Positions 53,121 through 64,000 of a stretch of DNA of 64,000 nucleotides are shown here, one piece after another (position 1 is the stretch's first letter; each line of letters starts with the position of its first letter). The stretch spans positions 2,125,256,024 through 2,125,320,023 of the forward strand of contig OY728122.1 of NCBI GenBank assembly GCA_963277665.1. The letters run 5' to 3'. This stretch comes from Viscum album. Its lineage: Eukaryota > Streptophyta > Magnoliopsida > Santalales > Viscaceae. The notes beneath the pieces were generated by a model. The model worked only from the letters and a program-made list of their open reading frames with translations. It did no database searches and was not told the DNA's origin. Both the position numbers and the translations under genes were made by a program.

Positions 53121-55771
53121 TATTCATAATGGTATTCATAATAAATAAGTGATACCATAATCATTTGATAATTTAAAAGTGTATATGTAAAATTTATTTC
53201 ATTTTAAATTATCATTCCCAAAATCAAAAAAATATAGGTTCAAATTTTAATGTTATTGAATGAAGTGTAAACTCTTATAAACACGGTTCCTAACCCATAT
53301 TATTCTAGGGTTTTCTCTTTAGTAGCCCACAATCATCACACACTATTATCATAGGGATCATTCTCTGACCTTTATGTTCATCATATTATATTTTAATCCA
53401 TTTAGGAAACCTATATAGTTACCTATAATATTTTATATTTTCTTATTTCATGGAGTACTTCCCTTGGAAGGTAATGGATTTTCATATATATTTATAATTA
53501 GACAACTCACATTTAGGATAATAAAATTCCATAATGAAATAGAATCATGTACCATAAAATTTAATTTTCTTCTGAGAAATATTTTTCCATTATGACCACA
53601 AGTCATACTAGTGTAGAAAAAAAAGAATTAACCATTTATATAGATTAAGAACCACTTACCTATTTAATACATATTTACATTATGAAAATATAAACCATTC
53701 ATTCATTTTATTTTGCATATCTAACACACCCCCATCTAACTGAACTAATACATAATTCCATTAATGTAATTTTAATTTGATTATATAACAATTAAAATTA
53801 ATTTTCATGTTCATCCTATATTAATTCTAGAAACTAATTCTATGGATATTAATAAATAAAAAATCCTCCGGTGGTCTATTGTGACTACACCTTATGATAT
53901 AATTTGTGTGCCACCCTTAATTCCATCCAGTACTACAACAGAAAAATCCGTAATTCATTTTTTATCGCATCTATCAATTTCATCCAATGAATCAGAATAT
54001 GTAAATAACATAGAGATATAATATTCCTAAATGAAAAAGAATGTATCCTATTGTATTCATCCCCTTAGTAAACCCTTTAGTAAAGAAAAATGAATTCCCC
54101 AAAATACCAAGAATGACTCCTCCATGAACAGTTTGTATCATCATTAAATAAATTCCTTTATATGAAAATTCATAGAAAACTGAAGTAGAGGAATAACTAA
54201 AGAAGTAAAGTATAATATCACCTTAAATGATGAGGCAAACCATCTTCAATCTCTTTGATGATGGTTTTCGAATTTTAGAGTTGGTAGGAAATAGAATATA
54301 TAACTCCTTATTATCATACATCTAATCAAATGGAGAATCTCAAAGGGTATTCACCTTTTAAAAGCCTAATATACCATCATTTTCTTACTAGAAAAAATAG
54401 AGGAATACACCATCATGGAATGAACCATATGTATCATGTCGTTTTTCCCCTGCTAAATAACCCACATGGTGTATATCAAATCTCAACTATAACAGAGAAC
54501 CCAACATCACTATACAAGGTCACATAACATTATGAAATTACCTTTCATGACACACTAATCACCTGATGACTAATTTCCAAAGTGTTTCCCTTGTCCACAT
54601 AGAATTACACATGTAACAATAATCCAAACCATCAAAATACTTGGGTTTCAGGATGTGACACCATGTCTTTAAAAGAAAAAAGATATTTCCCGGAAAAGGT
54701 CTTCACAACATGTGGTCATACAATTCACATTGATAACATCCTTTCTTAAAATTTCTTCATGACAAGTCTCACTTTCCACAACACTCTTTGTTGTTAAGAT
54801 TCACTAGACAATCCAAGGATCCCAGTGTGTCCATACACCGCCATGTGAAATTCTCAAGGCGATTACATATGGTTTTTAATGATAAGATACTTTTTTATGA
54901 CATAATTCCTAAACAATGGCATGATCCTAAAATGAATGGGTTTCCATTATGATGTGATACTATTAAAAATGGAGCGATCGTTTCACTCCATATAAAAATA
55001 TCAAATGAATATGTAAGACTTTTCTAGATAATTCTAAAAGACTTATCATCATGACATGAGAACCCCTACCACATTGTGAACCTAAAACCCCATAAAAATG
55101 ATAAAAGTCATCATTTAAGGGTTTATAAACTGTATACATACGTTTCACCATCATGAAATGGAACCCTCCACCATGGAATGATCCAATATATAAGGGTAAT
55201 CACCATTAAGTTTCAATATTCACCCCAACATGAACATTAAGTTAAAAATTCAATAATGTAATATATATATATATATATAATATTCATTGAATCCAATGTA
55301 ATTTAGGTTGAGTGCTTACATTTTCACACTCATAGGATAACTGCATGCATCATACACCTATTTACCACATAGTTTCCCATTTTTATGAGTAGATTATTTA
55401 AGGCATAAATCTCCATTGAATGGTTTCAATGGATGCCACTAATAGGTAGTAACCCATAAACTCGATATGTTCAATATGGTTTATGAATTTAATTAAATAA
55501 AACATATCAAGAATGATTATATAAATGGATAATATCACTCATAATGGGAACAAAAAATTACATAAAATCCTCCCCTAAACTCTCTTCCTTTTGAAAAGAA
55601 GTTTTTTACTAAGTGATGGAACCAACATGCCTTCAATGTTGTAGGATCCTCAAGAAATGTTTTGTGATCCAAAGGGAAATGTACTCCACTCATAGGTAGG
55701 ATAATGCTTTTCACATCTTTTTGGGTCACCATTAATCCTTCCCTAAAGAAGAATGCAGGACATAAAAACCA
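53121..55771. other. AT-rich flank left of RE-D, probably old LTR-like debris
   Basis: Loose repeats of CATCATGGAATGAACC, CCATCATGAAATGGAACCC and similar phrases occur between about 54,400 and 55,200, and a compositional likeness to the RE-B LTR (read in reverse) is suggested. No boundary or partner could be set. A minus-strand frame at 55,535-55,798 crosses the RE-D edge and is not a gene. Confidence 0.35.
55260..55279. repeat. (AT)n microsatellite
   Basis: About ten uninterrupted AT units. It is a simple repeat only. Confidence 0.9.
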
Positions 55772-56429
55772 TGCCACAACCCATCCCCTGGGGCCCATTC
55801 CATGACAACCACAAGCCTTCCTTCGATAGGCATGAGGCTAGCGACTAGCAAAGAAATTCATTTACCAAAAATTGGGAAGGCATTGCATTTAATCCTGCAA
55901 AAACATAAACCAATAACATGACAAGATGCAAACCACGTAGTAAAACTGCAATAGTAAAAGTGTGTTCTGAATGTAAAGGGGGTTGGAATAAAATACCAAC
56001 TAAAAGACACAAATACAATAGAAAATAACTACTGAGATCGTCCACCAATGGTCCTACCTGAAGGGTAGGTAATGCTCATCTCCCCAGCTCTCTGCGTCAA
56101 CCCGTCACCTCCGTGTACTGTCTGGTCTGAGCTCCCTAATGTCCCAACCTTGCTGCTCAACATCCACACATGACATGACAATGTGTGTGGGAATTCCATG
56201 CATGGGAGAGTATAAAAATACTCAGAAAGGACCCCGAGACCTCCGAAGGCCTCTCATGATTCTACAAATAAAAAACCACAAATAATGACCCCAAATAAAA
56301 TGTACGAACTAATGTCAGATTACAAAAGGTATAAAACTTATAGATCGGTAATAAAGAAGATTAGTCTTAAGATATGGAATTTTATTCCATTAGGAAGTTC
56401 CACAGCTATCCCATGAATAATTTTTTCCA

Positions 56430-56662
56430 TTGTTGATCCACACTGGTTTGTATGTCGTTGATCCATGATGAGCTACTCTTAGGATGGTCGACATCGGGTC
56501 TCGCACTGTTGATCCAGATAGGGTCACTAGAAAGTTGATCCACACAAGGTTTTAATGATGATGATCCACACAGGGTCTCTATGATGTTGATCTGCAAAGG
56601 TCGCTATGACGCTGATCTACACAGGGTTGTTGTGATGCATAGCCAGACATGGTCTCTCTACA
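56430..56662. repeat. Minisatellite in RE-D LTR, ~25-bp unit, about nine copies
   Basis: Units near TGTTGATCCACACAGGGTCT recur at about 56,431, 56,457, 56,507, 56,532, 56,559, 56,584, 56,609 and 56,634, with one more diverged unit near 56,485. Copies differ at several bases each. Confidence 0.8.
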
Positions 56663-57029
56663 ATTGATATCCGGCCACAGGATTCCCCATAAAGGGTGTT
56701 ATTGAGTTTTGTGGAATCTGCTCCTCAAGATATTGGTCATACCTCAACTTCCATGAAGTTCCACAATGTAGCAACCCAATGGACCGCCCTTTCGTAGGGG
56801 TTCTAGTGCGACAGACGGCACGTCAATCAGACTCATAGTCTGTGAGTTATAAGTGTTTTAGTAAAGATGGACCGGTTGGATTTAAGTTTGATCCCAATTG
56901 TCTATATTCCAAATTTCCCCAAAACTCAGGTGGAGTATCTCTAAAGGAAATTCTCGTTCAAAGGATTCGATTTTCATAGACGGTTCATCAAACAGATGGA
57001 TGCTTTGTGAGATATGACCTTCTATGCGA

Positions 57030-57560
57030 AACTGGGTAAAAAATAGTCCGGGAATGGGCCGACCTGGTCGGACCAACCTGACCCGCCCCGACATGGGCCG
57101 ACCTGACCTGGTCCGGGTCCGACCCAGATCAGACCAAATCGGCTCGGCCAGCCCGAGTGAGCTGGGCCACGGGCTTGGCCCATGGGGCCATCGATAGGCC
57201 AAACTCGCCATGGTTGGGCATGACCAACAGGGCCACACGAGGGTCATCTCCCTTCTCAAATGGACCTTCATCCATTAGGTTTGTAGTGGCATCTCAATGT
57301 GGCACTACCCCTCTATCAGCGAGACCCACAGGGTGCGGGCTCCCCACCGTCATTGCTCGATGTTGCCACCTCCCTCTGTAGCACGTGATGGCGTGCCTCC
57401 CGCTTCCAATGTGGCCGACAATGTTTCGGCTGCCCCTTCTATATTCCCAGTCTCTTCGTGCGCCGCCTTCCTCTGTAGCCGGTGAGAGCTAGCCGACGTC
57501 ATGCCAGTGTTACGTTGGTGCTACGCCGGTGGGGCTGCTGTTTGCCACTATGTGAGCTCC
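57030..57560. other. GC-rich island inside RE-D LTR
   Basis: This block is far richer in G and C than anything else in the window and holds repeated GACCTGGTC, GGGCCGACCTG and GACCCG-type words at about 57,050-57,190, followed by CpG-containing sequence up to about 57,560. Open frames run through it on both strands, as expected when AT-rich stops are rare. It may be the LTR promoter/leader part, but no TATA box was placed. Confidence 0.6.
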
Positions 57561-58633
57561 CATGGTCCGTTTTCACAACTAATTGCACCTACGAGCCTCT
57601 CGGGATGATGCAAACACTACATGGCTTCCGGATACATCTTACCTCCATATTTTCCAGTTTCCCATGATGAATGCATTTGAAACAACAAAGGAGGAGGGTT
57701 CGGGCCTTGTTCGATTGGCTAGTTCCCTTCGTGTTAGAAATATAACAAGGGTGAGAGTTCAAACGTCATCAAGAGAAGACTAAACCTCCTTCAAAACTCC
57801 CACAACCACCCACAACTTCATATGAATCATGGATTAAATTATTTTGGTTAATTCACATTCCTCACATTTTTCAAGGACATTAGATTGAAACAAATTCACA
57901 TTAATTTAAAAAAAACCCTACCTAGTATTCGTAGAAGATTTCATGGTTGTGGGAGAAGAATCCAAGTTTGTTGAAGCAATCAGTATTCATCGTATCTAGA
58001 TAGATTCATCCAACATCATAATTTTATGCTCTGTTCTTCATTTGAGTGGAAGTTCATTCTTCGGTCCATTGTCAAAAATTCCCCCATAATTCCCCAAATA
58101 CCCATTCCCCACCATTTCAACAATCAAAAAAACTTCTGTGTTTAACTCCATTTTTAATTAATGGATAATTAATCGGTGTAATTAATGAACCTTATTAATT
58201 ATACGAGGGGTGGCTACACAACCTATGTGTAATTGGGAATTTAATTTCCCTCATTAAATTCCCCACCACATCCATGGTCCCCACCACTGTCACTCCAGAG
58301 TTGGTATAAAAATAAAATAATATATTTTGTTATTTTATTATTCTTCCTAAAAGTTCCTAAATCTATCTTTCTCACCCGACCTACTAAGATCAATGATAAG
58401 CCTCCCTTAAGTGAAACCTGGGGCTGTGAGTTCAACAGTGCCCTCAGATTTCAATACGAGTAGTATTTAAAAATATAGGAAATGTCACCTGTACGTTTGA
58501 AAAATGTACATTAAAAAGGATAAAATTCCATTTCAGGATCTCCGAGCCTTGAAATCTTATGTCGTAAATTTTCACAAACTCGTAACAATTATCTTAAATT
58601 TTAAAAAAATTATGGAATTTCTGGGTCATTACA

Positions 58634-58647
58634 TTCTTCCCACCTTA
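58634..58647 (-). other. RE-D polypurine tract
   Basis: The element strand reads TAAGGTGGGAAGAA directly before TGTAATGACCC. Its first three bases, TAA, are the stop codon of the polyprotein, so coding region and priming site overlap. Confidence 0.85.
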
Positions 58648-58835
58648 GGGAATTTTGTCCCTAAAATCCAGAAAAAAAACTAGGGGAGAAAATGCGGGTA
58701 CATAGAATGTATTAGACCCTCCCTCTCCCATGTGCTCTCCTAGAGGTTCTCATACATCCATTGAACTCATACTATAGGAATCAACCACCCACAAAGGACC
58801 TGCTCTTGTCATTCCGCTATCTCCACGGAGAACTC
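58645..58835 (-). pseudogene. RE-D chromodomain and polyprotein C-terminus
   Basis: In one frame the minus strand reads VEIAE, a stop, QEQVLCGWLIPIV, a stop, VQWMYENL, a stop, ESTWEREGLIHSMYPHFLP, then LDFRDKIP and the TAA stop. This matches the layout of chromovirus chromodomains (VxxILDRQEKVLRxKxIPLVKVxW, then EATWEREDEMRxxYPHLF). Three in-frame stops interrupt it. In live relatives this domain recognises modified histones and steers integration. Confidence 0.8.
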
Positions 58836-59990
58836 CCTGAACTTCTCCCTATCATCAATGTCCAGCTCTCCCAACTCGGTAACGTGTGGATGATCATGCA
58901 CATACCTCCTCAGAGGTGACACATACACAACATTATGCACCCAGTGTATTTGTGGGGGAAGATCTAGGTGGTACACCACATCGCCCACTCTATTGAAAAT
59001 CTGGAATGGTTTGATGATCCATAGAGATATCTTGTCGCCCGAGACAAATATCCGCAAACCTCGTTCAGGGGAGACCTGTAAGAAGTCAGGGATTCCTTCC
59101 TCAAACTCCAAGGGTCTATGTATCCTCTCAGTATAGTACTTTTTCCTGCTCTGTGTAGTCTTCAACCACTCTTGGATGATCTGCACCTTCTTAGTGGTAT
59201 CCCATACCATATCTGGATCCATTAGTGCTGACTCCCCTGGGTCTGTTCAGCATAGAGGTGATCTGAATGGTCTCCTGTACAAGGACTCAATTGGTGCCTT
59301 GTCGATGGTTGAGTGATAAATGTTGTTGTATGAATTATCCACTAGTTGAATATGGTCCTCCCAACTATGGCCAAAATTGATGACACAAGCATGAATCATG
59401 TCCTCGAGTGCATGTGTGGTGTGCTCCGTCTGACCATCTTTCTGAGGATGAAAGGCGGTGCTCTAGAATAGTGTAGTCCTGAATGCCTCCTACAATCCCT
59501 TCCACAAGTGGGATTTAAAATAGGAATTTCACTCTAAGTTGATTGGTGATGGAACCCTGTGATGTCATACAATCTCCTTTACATAGAGTCATCTCATTCC
59601 CTCTACTAATCTCTTATCTTGGATAAATAGGAAGTGGGCTGTCATGGTCAGTCGATCAATGATCACCCAGATGGAATTATGGCCCCTGGACATATGTGGT
59701 AGCCCTGTCATGAAGTCCATATAGATAACATACCACATCCATTGTAGTACCTCATGTGGATGCACTAAGCCTACTGAAACGTAATGCTCAGCCTTTAGCT
59801 GTTGACAAGTGAGGCATATTGATACAAACTCCACCATTACATTCTTTATCTATGTTCAACATTACTAATTATAAAGGTCATGGTACATCTTTTTTTACAC
59901 CAGGATGTACTGCGAAACGGGATGTATGAAAATATTCAAACACCTTCTCTCATTGCATCATTGATACCATGGTGGGTCTTTAGAAGAGGA
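58836..59990 (-). pseudogene. RE-D integrase remnant
   Basis: The N-terminal zinc-binding part shows a histidine pair (HTSRFAVHPG) and, after a frameshift, the cysteine pair CLTC at about 59,805-59,940. The catalytic core begins with MDFMTGLP (first Asp, near 59,716) and WVIIDRLTMTAHF. The central Asp region, normally SDRDxxF, reads NLE-stop-NSYF near 59,530, so that Asp is lost. The third residue is kept in HPQKDGQTEHTTHALED (Glu near 59,425). A 137-codon open part (58,809-59,222) holds the C-terminal GPF/IGxxAYxLxLP-like section (IKPFQIFNRVGDVVYHLDLPP) and VVYVSPLRRYV. It could not catalyse strand transfer. Confidence 0.88.
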
Positions 59991-60204
59991 TGATGTGCTC
60001 ACCACCTTCAGAAAATCTATCAGGTTCATGTTCTAAGGAAACATGAGCACATCGGGCCTGGAAGTCTACATCCCCAAGCTATGCCTCCTTGACTTATTAA
60101 AGATGTGGGAGAGTGACAGTAATAGACATGAGGTATGCTTCTCCATCTCTATCCATGAAGGATAACTGCAACGCGACTAGCTACTCAGTAGTCTCACACA
60201 ACAA

Positions 60205-60590
60205 CTATAGACCAGACCTCTTGCTGAGTGTATCTACCACCACATTCCCCTTCCTAGGAGTGTAGACTATCTCAAAGTCATAGTCATAGAGGAACTCTAT
60301 CCATCATCACTGTCTCGGGTTCAGGTCCTACTTTTAGAAGATATACTTGAGACTCTTCTGATCAGAGTAGGCAGTAAACTGTTCACCCATCGTGTAGTGT
60401 CACCACATCTTCAAGGTGAAGACCACTGCTGCTAACTTGAGGAATTTGGTAGCATTGTTCTAATCAGGATGTATTTGCTGATGTGATCCATTGGAAATCA
60501 ATGCTCTATCCTGTATCAATACATATCCTAGTCTAGTCCCGAAAGCGTCGCAATAGACTACATACCCAACACCCTCTTCTGGTAACCTCA
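60205..60590 (-). pseudogene. RE-D RNase H remnant
   Basis: The minus strand reads VVYCDAFGTRLGYVLIQ, keeping the first catalytic Asp of the Ty3-type RNase H (YCDASxxGLGxVLMQ in relatives). It continues with KLAAVVFTLKMW, YSDQKSLKYIF and RKGNVVVDTLSKR, all standard landmarks. Stops replace several residues. The domain normally removes the RNA template from the RNA-DNA hybrid during reverse transcription. Confidence 0.88.
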
Positions 60591-61445
60591 CGATGAGGGA
60601 ACTCTTCAGTATATACCTCATCTCCTGAAAATTATAATCACATCTATCCGTCCACATGAAGGGTTGGACCTTCTTATTCAAGGGGGGAAAAGGTGTTTGA
60701 ACTATATAAAATTTAGCTATGATCCTCTGGTAGTACCCCACCAACCCCAGGAAACTCCACACCTCAGTCACAGCCCCAGGTGGCACCCAATCAAGAACTA
60801 CATCTATCTTCGCCGTATCCACTACGCCTCTAGCATCAGAGATAAATTTTTCCAAAAATTTGACCTCTCATATCCCAAACTAGATCTTCGAGAGCATACC
60901 ATAATTCCGGGGCTCTCAGAGTGTATCCAGAACTATCTGAAGGTGAGTGACATGCTCCTACTCCATTGTCGAGTACACCAAGATGTCTTCCATGAAGACC
61001 ACCATGAAGAGAATGGGGTAAGGCTAGAAGATAATATTCATGAGTCACATAAACTCTACTGTGAAATTGGTCACACCAAAAGGCATTACCAAGAACTCAT
61101 AGTGGTCATACCGGCATCTGAAGGCCATCATCGGTATATCCTCATCTCGTACCATGAGCTAACGATAGCCTAATCTGAGGCCTGTCTTCGAAAACCATCA
61201 TGATCCCTTTAGTTGTTTGAAGAGATAATCAATCCTTGGGAGTGAATACTTGTTCTTCATAGTGACCTGGTTCATTCACTGATAGTACATGAATAGCCTC
61301 AGGCTCCCATATTCCTTCTTGGAAAACAAAATTGGGGTTTCCCAAGGATAAAATCTAGGCTTAATGATCCCCTTCCTCTGCATGTCCTTTAGATGTACCC
61401 ACAACTCACAAAGCTCAGTAAGATCCATCTGATATTATGGAGTAT
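60591..61445 (-). pseudogene. RE-D reverse transcriptase remnant
   Basis: Landmarks run in order: [69 protein letters not shown], then VVFMEDILVYST at 60,967-61,002, and the thumb region with FLGLVGYYQRII near 60,740. The active-site pair, normally FIDDILVYS, reads MED, so the first of the two Asp is Glu. The Asp in the WFSKIDLRSGY block (here WFSKTGLRLGY) is also lost. Stops occur through the domain. The plus-strand open frame at 60,664-61,173 is the antisense of this domain. Confidence 0.92.
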
Positions 61446-62040
61446 ATATTAGATCACTCTCAGGGTATAGATCGATGTAGAAGTCTGCCTTTCCTTGAGG
61501 AGGTAGTCTCGAAACATCCATAAGAAAGACATAATCATACTGGTCCACCACTACAGGATAGCTCAGACTCCTATTCTCGACTGCTTTGAGAGAAAGGCTA
61601 GCCAACTGATGTGTGATCTGTTGCACCCTCAACTAGGAAATTCCATCCTAAGCTACAAAAGATCTCTTATCGCTAGTGAAGGAAAACATGGTCCCATCCT
61701 CATGTCACATCAGACATTGCGCCTAAAACAATAAATCTGAGCATAGAACCTGGATAACTAGTCCATACCCATGATGACATAGTAAGGCCTCAATGCTGCT
61801 ACTAAGAGATCCCAACAAAATATATCGCCTCCTAGAGTAATCTCACACTGACTGTACAAAATGTGTAATCTACAAATCTTATCCCGTAGGAGTCTCCAAT
61901 CATAAGGATAGAGCTAATGGCTCTATCGGAATCTCCGATCTCCGAACAAGAGATGTAGAAATGAAAGAGTTATTGGAAAATATGATTATAAATACTCTAG
62001 ATATGGTATAGAAGACACACATCATACCTTGAATCATCTC
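61446..62040 (-). pseudogene. RE-D aspartic protease remnant and linker to RT
   Basis: The block that should read LFDSGASHSFIS reads FIIIFSNNSFIS (61,957-61,992), so the catalytic Asp-Ser-Gly is gone. Downstream, IMGMD-stop-LSRFYAQI (about 61,740-61,785) matches VILGMDWLSRYxAxIDC of the family. The linker VFLMDVSRLPPQGKADFYI at about 61,465-61,530 corresponds to the VFPEDLPGLPPxREVxFxI that leads into RT. The normal role is cleavage of the gag-pol polyprotein. Confidence 0.85.
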
Positions 62041-62249
62041 TAGGGAACCATGGTTGTAGGCCTCAGCTTCCTGAAGCTGAGTTTTTCCCTGTCTACAAGC
62101 TCCCGTAGGTGGGGGTGGACCACATGGAGGTGGTGGCGGTAGAAAGTCAATTTTTCACCCACTGCCTGATGCAAGACCTGCTCCTTTACCTCATCTCCCA
62201 CCCTATGGACCTCCTCGCTCAAATATCTTCCCCTGAATTGGTTGTCCCT

Positions 62250-63203
62250 CGACTTTCTGCATATTGTCAGTACGGTGGGTCGGGTAGTCGCAAGCCATTG
62301 GCCTCACCCGCCGCACGTGAAGCATAATCTTCTCTTCTGCTGTCTTGCTCTACATAGTGGGGTCCGCTCCTCTGACCCTGTGTCTTGGGGTCATTTTCCA
62401 AAAGGTCTATCCTGCTTGTAAATCTGTGTCATCTCCCTAGTATCTGCTACAGATGACTTATCTATCTATCGTTTGGTGGTGGCTCTCATGATTGGGGATA
62501 ACACAACTAAGAATCCCTCTACCAATAATGCTCACTCGAGTACTCCATCCTGTGTTTGGATATTGAGAGATATCGTCGACACTATGATCTTCCACCAGAG
62601 ACCCTGCTCAAAGGTTAACACCCTAAAAAAATGGTCTAGTACCTTGTCGGTGGAGTGGCGAGATAGGTCATGGAATCTTACCGAGTACTGGGCCACTGTT
62701 AGGCTGCCCTGCTATTAGTGTAGGACCTCCTGGATACGCACAAAGTGTTGTGTTAATGGAACTAAATCTACCCTAAAGAGGCTCTCAATGTCTGTCTAGG
62801 TGGGGGTTTCCTCGTCGTGTATCTCTAGCATCAAGCTCCGTCATCTCCTTACCGTGCCCTAGAAAAGACTAGCAGCTAGCATCACCATCTACACTGCTGG
62901 TCTCCCATCTAGGCGAAAAACTCTTGCCACAACCTTCATCCAGTCCTCAACTTCCTGCGGATCCATATACCCTCGAAATCTAGGAGGCCTAAACTACTAT
63001 AACTCATGAAACATGATCAATTCTCATGAAGCATCCGGTAGTGGGGATAGTCGAATCTTCTACCCGGTGGGTAATGGTTCTTCTGGCGCACCACCCGAAA
63101 GTGCTATCACTTTAAGATGGCCCTGCACCATAGCCTCATCACTTAGTTGGCCATCCTCTTGAAAATTTTCTAGAATCCTATTTAGCTGTCTATATGGAGG
63201 CAT
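62250..63203 (-). pseudogene. RE-D gag remnant with zinc-knuckle trace
   Basis: The start at 63,203 gives MPPYRQLNRILENFQEDGQL and stays open for about 60 codons. The core (about 62,520-62,990) shows RPPRFRGYMDPQEVEDWM, VVARVFRL, TDIESLF and QGSLTVAQYSVRFHDLSRH, as in Retrotrans_gag, with several stops. A CFTCGG-stop-GQWLA trace near 62,270-62,315 is the CCHC zinc knuckle with His and the last Cys altered in that frame. Gag normally forms the particle and binds element RNA. The start choice rests on the MPP opening common in the family. Confidence 0.85.
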
Positions 63204-63488
63204 CTTGAAGAGAAATATGTGTGTCATGTTCAATTAGTTATATGTGGTGAGATAATTCAAAATAGATCAAAAGTAAAACATTTCCAATACACAAGAAATC
63301 AGTGTTTTCATGCACCAAGTTGAAAATCCGAATTCAGGGCCCTGGTGTATGGATACATCAACATCCACACCAACATTGGACTCCACAAACTGAAAACCAC
63401 ACCCAAAAACACATAACACTATTGCACCATTAGAAATATTAGAGTCTTAGTTTGTTAGTAGAACCGAATCCTCTAAAATCACTTTTTA
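63204..63488 (-). other. RE-D leader with weak primer binding site
   Basis: This 285-bp stretch lies between the gag start and the 5' LTR. At 63,470-63,481 the plus strand reads CCTCTAAAATCA; the element strand TGATTTTAGAGG agrees with the initiator tRNA-Met site TGGTATCAGAGC at 8 of 12 positions. It lies seven bases from the assumed LTR edge. No open frame of interest was seen. Confidence 0.4.
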
Positions 63489-64000
63489 TGAACCATCCCC
63501 CGGGGATCTTACCGTTACTACCCCAATCCCTCCTTCCAAAGGCCTGGGGTTGGCGACTAGCACCATAGAGGAAATTTCATAAAATTGGGAAGGCATTTCC
63601 TTTATTCCTGCAAACACACAAACATAGAACACGACCAGATGAAAACCACATAGTAAAACTGCAGTAGTAAAAGTGTGTACTCAATGTAATGGGGGCCATA
63701 ATACAATCCCAACTAAGAGATACAACTTCAAAAAAAAAATAGCTCCCAAGATTTTCCACAAAGGGTCCTACCATAAGGGTAGATATAGCTCATCTCCACA
63801 GCTCTTCACGTCAACCAGTCACATTCCTGTACCACCTTGTTTGGGCTCTGTAAAGTCATTTTGAAGCTTCTCATTGTATGCACAAGACACGAAAATGTTC
63901 GGATGAAGCCCTTTTAGGGGTGAGTATAACAATAAACAGTTGAGACCGTGAGACCTCTAAAGGTCTCCCAGAATTCCTCAAATGAAAAAACACAACGCAT
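63489..64000 (-). repeat. RE-D 5' LTR (first ~510 bp, cut by window end)
   Basis: It resembles 55,772-56,285 in order: CCATCCCCCGGGG, CGACTAGCA, AAATTGGGAAGGCATT, CACATAGTAAAACTGCA, AGTAAAAGTGTGT, and the GAGACC...AAGG.CTC tail. Differences are frequent, so the insertion is old. The rest lies beyond the window. A minus-strand frame at 63,577-63,774 and the overlapping plus-strand one are chance. Confidence 0.85.

Larger units (their letters stand above)
55772..58633 (-). repeat. RE-D 3' LTR (complete)
   Basis: The right edge is exact: the plus strand ends CTGGGTCATTACA and a polypurine tract follows, so the element strand starts TGTAATGACCCAG. The left edge is placed at TGCCACAACCCATCCCC (55,772), where likeness to the 5' LTR at 63,489 begins; it may be off by some bases. 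The LTR has a 25-26-bp minisatellite and a GC-rich block, listed separately. Minus-strand frames at 56,406-56,597 and 56,882-57,271 and plus-strand frames at 57,157-57,783 are by-products of these blocks. Confidence 0.85.
55772..64000 (-). mobile_element. RE-D: full-structure Ty3/gypsy chromovirus, cut by window end
   Basis: From right to left on the minus strand it carries a 5' LTR (partly in the window), a weak primer site, gag, protease, RT, RNase H, integrase with a chromodomain, a polypurine tract and a complete 3' LTR of 2,862 bp. The integrase-after-RNase H order makes it Ty3/gypsy, and the C-terminal chromodomain with a TWERE motif places it with Del/Tekay-like chromoviruses. These integrases are known to target chromatin marks through the chromodomain. 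The coding region has many stops and frameshifts plus lost catalytic residues, so it is inactive. The two LTRs are clearly homologous (for example CGACTAGCA and AAATTGGGAAGGCATT in both). No target duplication can be tested because the right end is outside the window. Confidence 0.92.

Noticed and set aside
56882..57271. 129-codon minus-strand frame
   Set aside because: It lies in the RE-D LTR across the GC-rich island, where stops are rare. The residues reflect the repeated GACC/GGTC words and no family is seen.
60664..61173. 169-codon plus-strand open frame, the longest in the window
   Set aside because: It is the antisense of the RE-D reverse transcriptase on the minus strand, where clear family motifs are found. 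No domain is seen in the plus-strand translation.
1..64000. CRISPR arrays, defence islands, operons, tRNA or rRNA genes
   Set aside because: No short direct repeats with unique regular spacers, no ribosomal or tRNA-like structures and no prokaryotic coding density were seen. The content is typical of eukaryotic repeat DNA.

Overview
The window is AT-rich nuclear DNA, most probably from a plant with a repeat-rich genome. The evidence is a set of Ty3/gypsy LTR retrotransposons of the chromovirus (Del/Tekay-like) kind with very long LTRs (about 2.4-2.9 kb), one CACTA-type transposon end, several degenerate minisatellites and microsatellites, and no host gene that I can recognise. There are no rRNA, tRNA, CRISPR or bacterial operon features. 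The open frames of up to about 100 codons in the AT-rich stretches are what chance gives: at roughly 30% GC about 8% of codons are stops, so several such frames are expected in 64 kb. A new biological system is not evident; what the window records is transposon nesting, deletion and decay.

Layout. 1-7,729: AT-rich, with a possible solo LTR (1,469-4,418), a 21-bp minisatellite and a degenerate repeat of about 188 bp. 7,730-14,977: element RE-A, minus strand, with two LTRs of about 2.65 kb around a shortened core. Its core runs gag, zinc knuckle and protease start, then jumps straight to the end of a chromodomain, so reverse transcriptase, RNase H and integrase are missing. 14,978-19,588: unassigned AT-rich DNA. 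19,589-44,910: a nested block. The outer element RE-C (minus strand) has its right LTR cut in two by RE-B (25,535-41,970, plus strand). RE-B in turn contains a CACTA-type end with perfect hairpins just before its 3' LTR. 44,911-55,771: unassigned AT-rich DNA with a 51-bp tandem array. 55,772-64,000: element RE-D, minus strand, with a complete 3' LTR, a full-length but mutated gag-pol-chromodomain polyprotein, and the first ~510 bp of its 5' LTR before the window ends.

How the parts relate. RE-A and RE-D encoded the same module order (gag, CCHC, protease, RT, RNase H, integrase, chromodomain) and end in the same way: the polyprotein stop lies in or beside the polypurine tract, directly against the LTR. 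All copies look old. LTR pairs differ visibly, terminal TG/CA dinucleotides are often altered, and RE-D has lost residues at the protease, RT and integrase active sites besides carrying many stops and frameshifts. None could move by itself. Boundaries and family assignments come from reading by eye; no alignment or database search was run.
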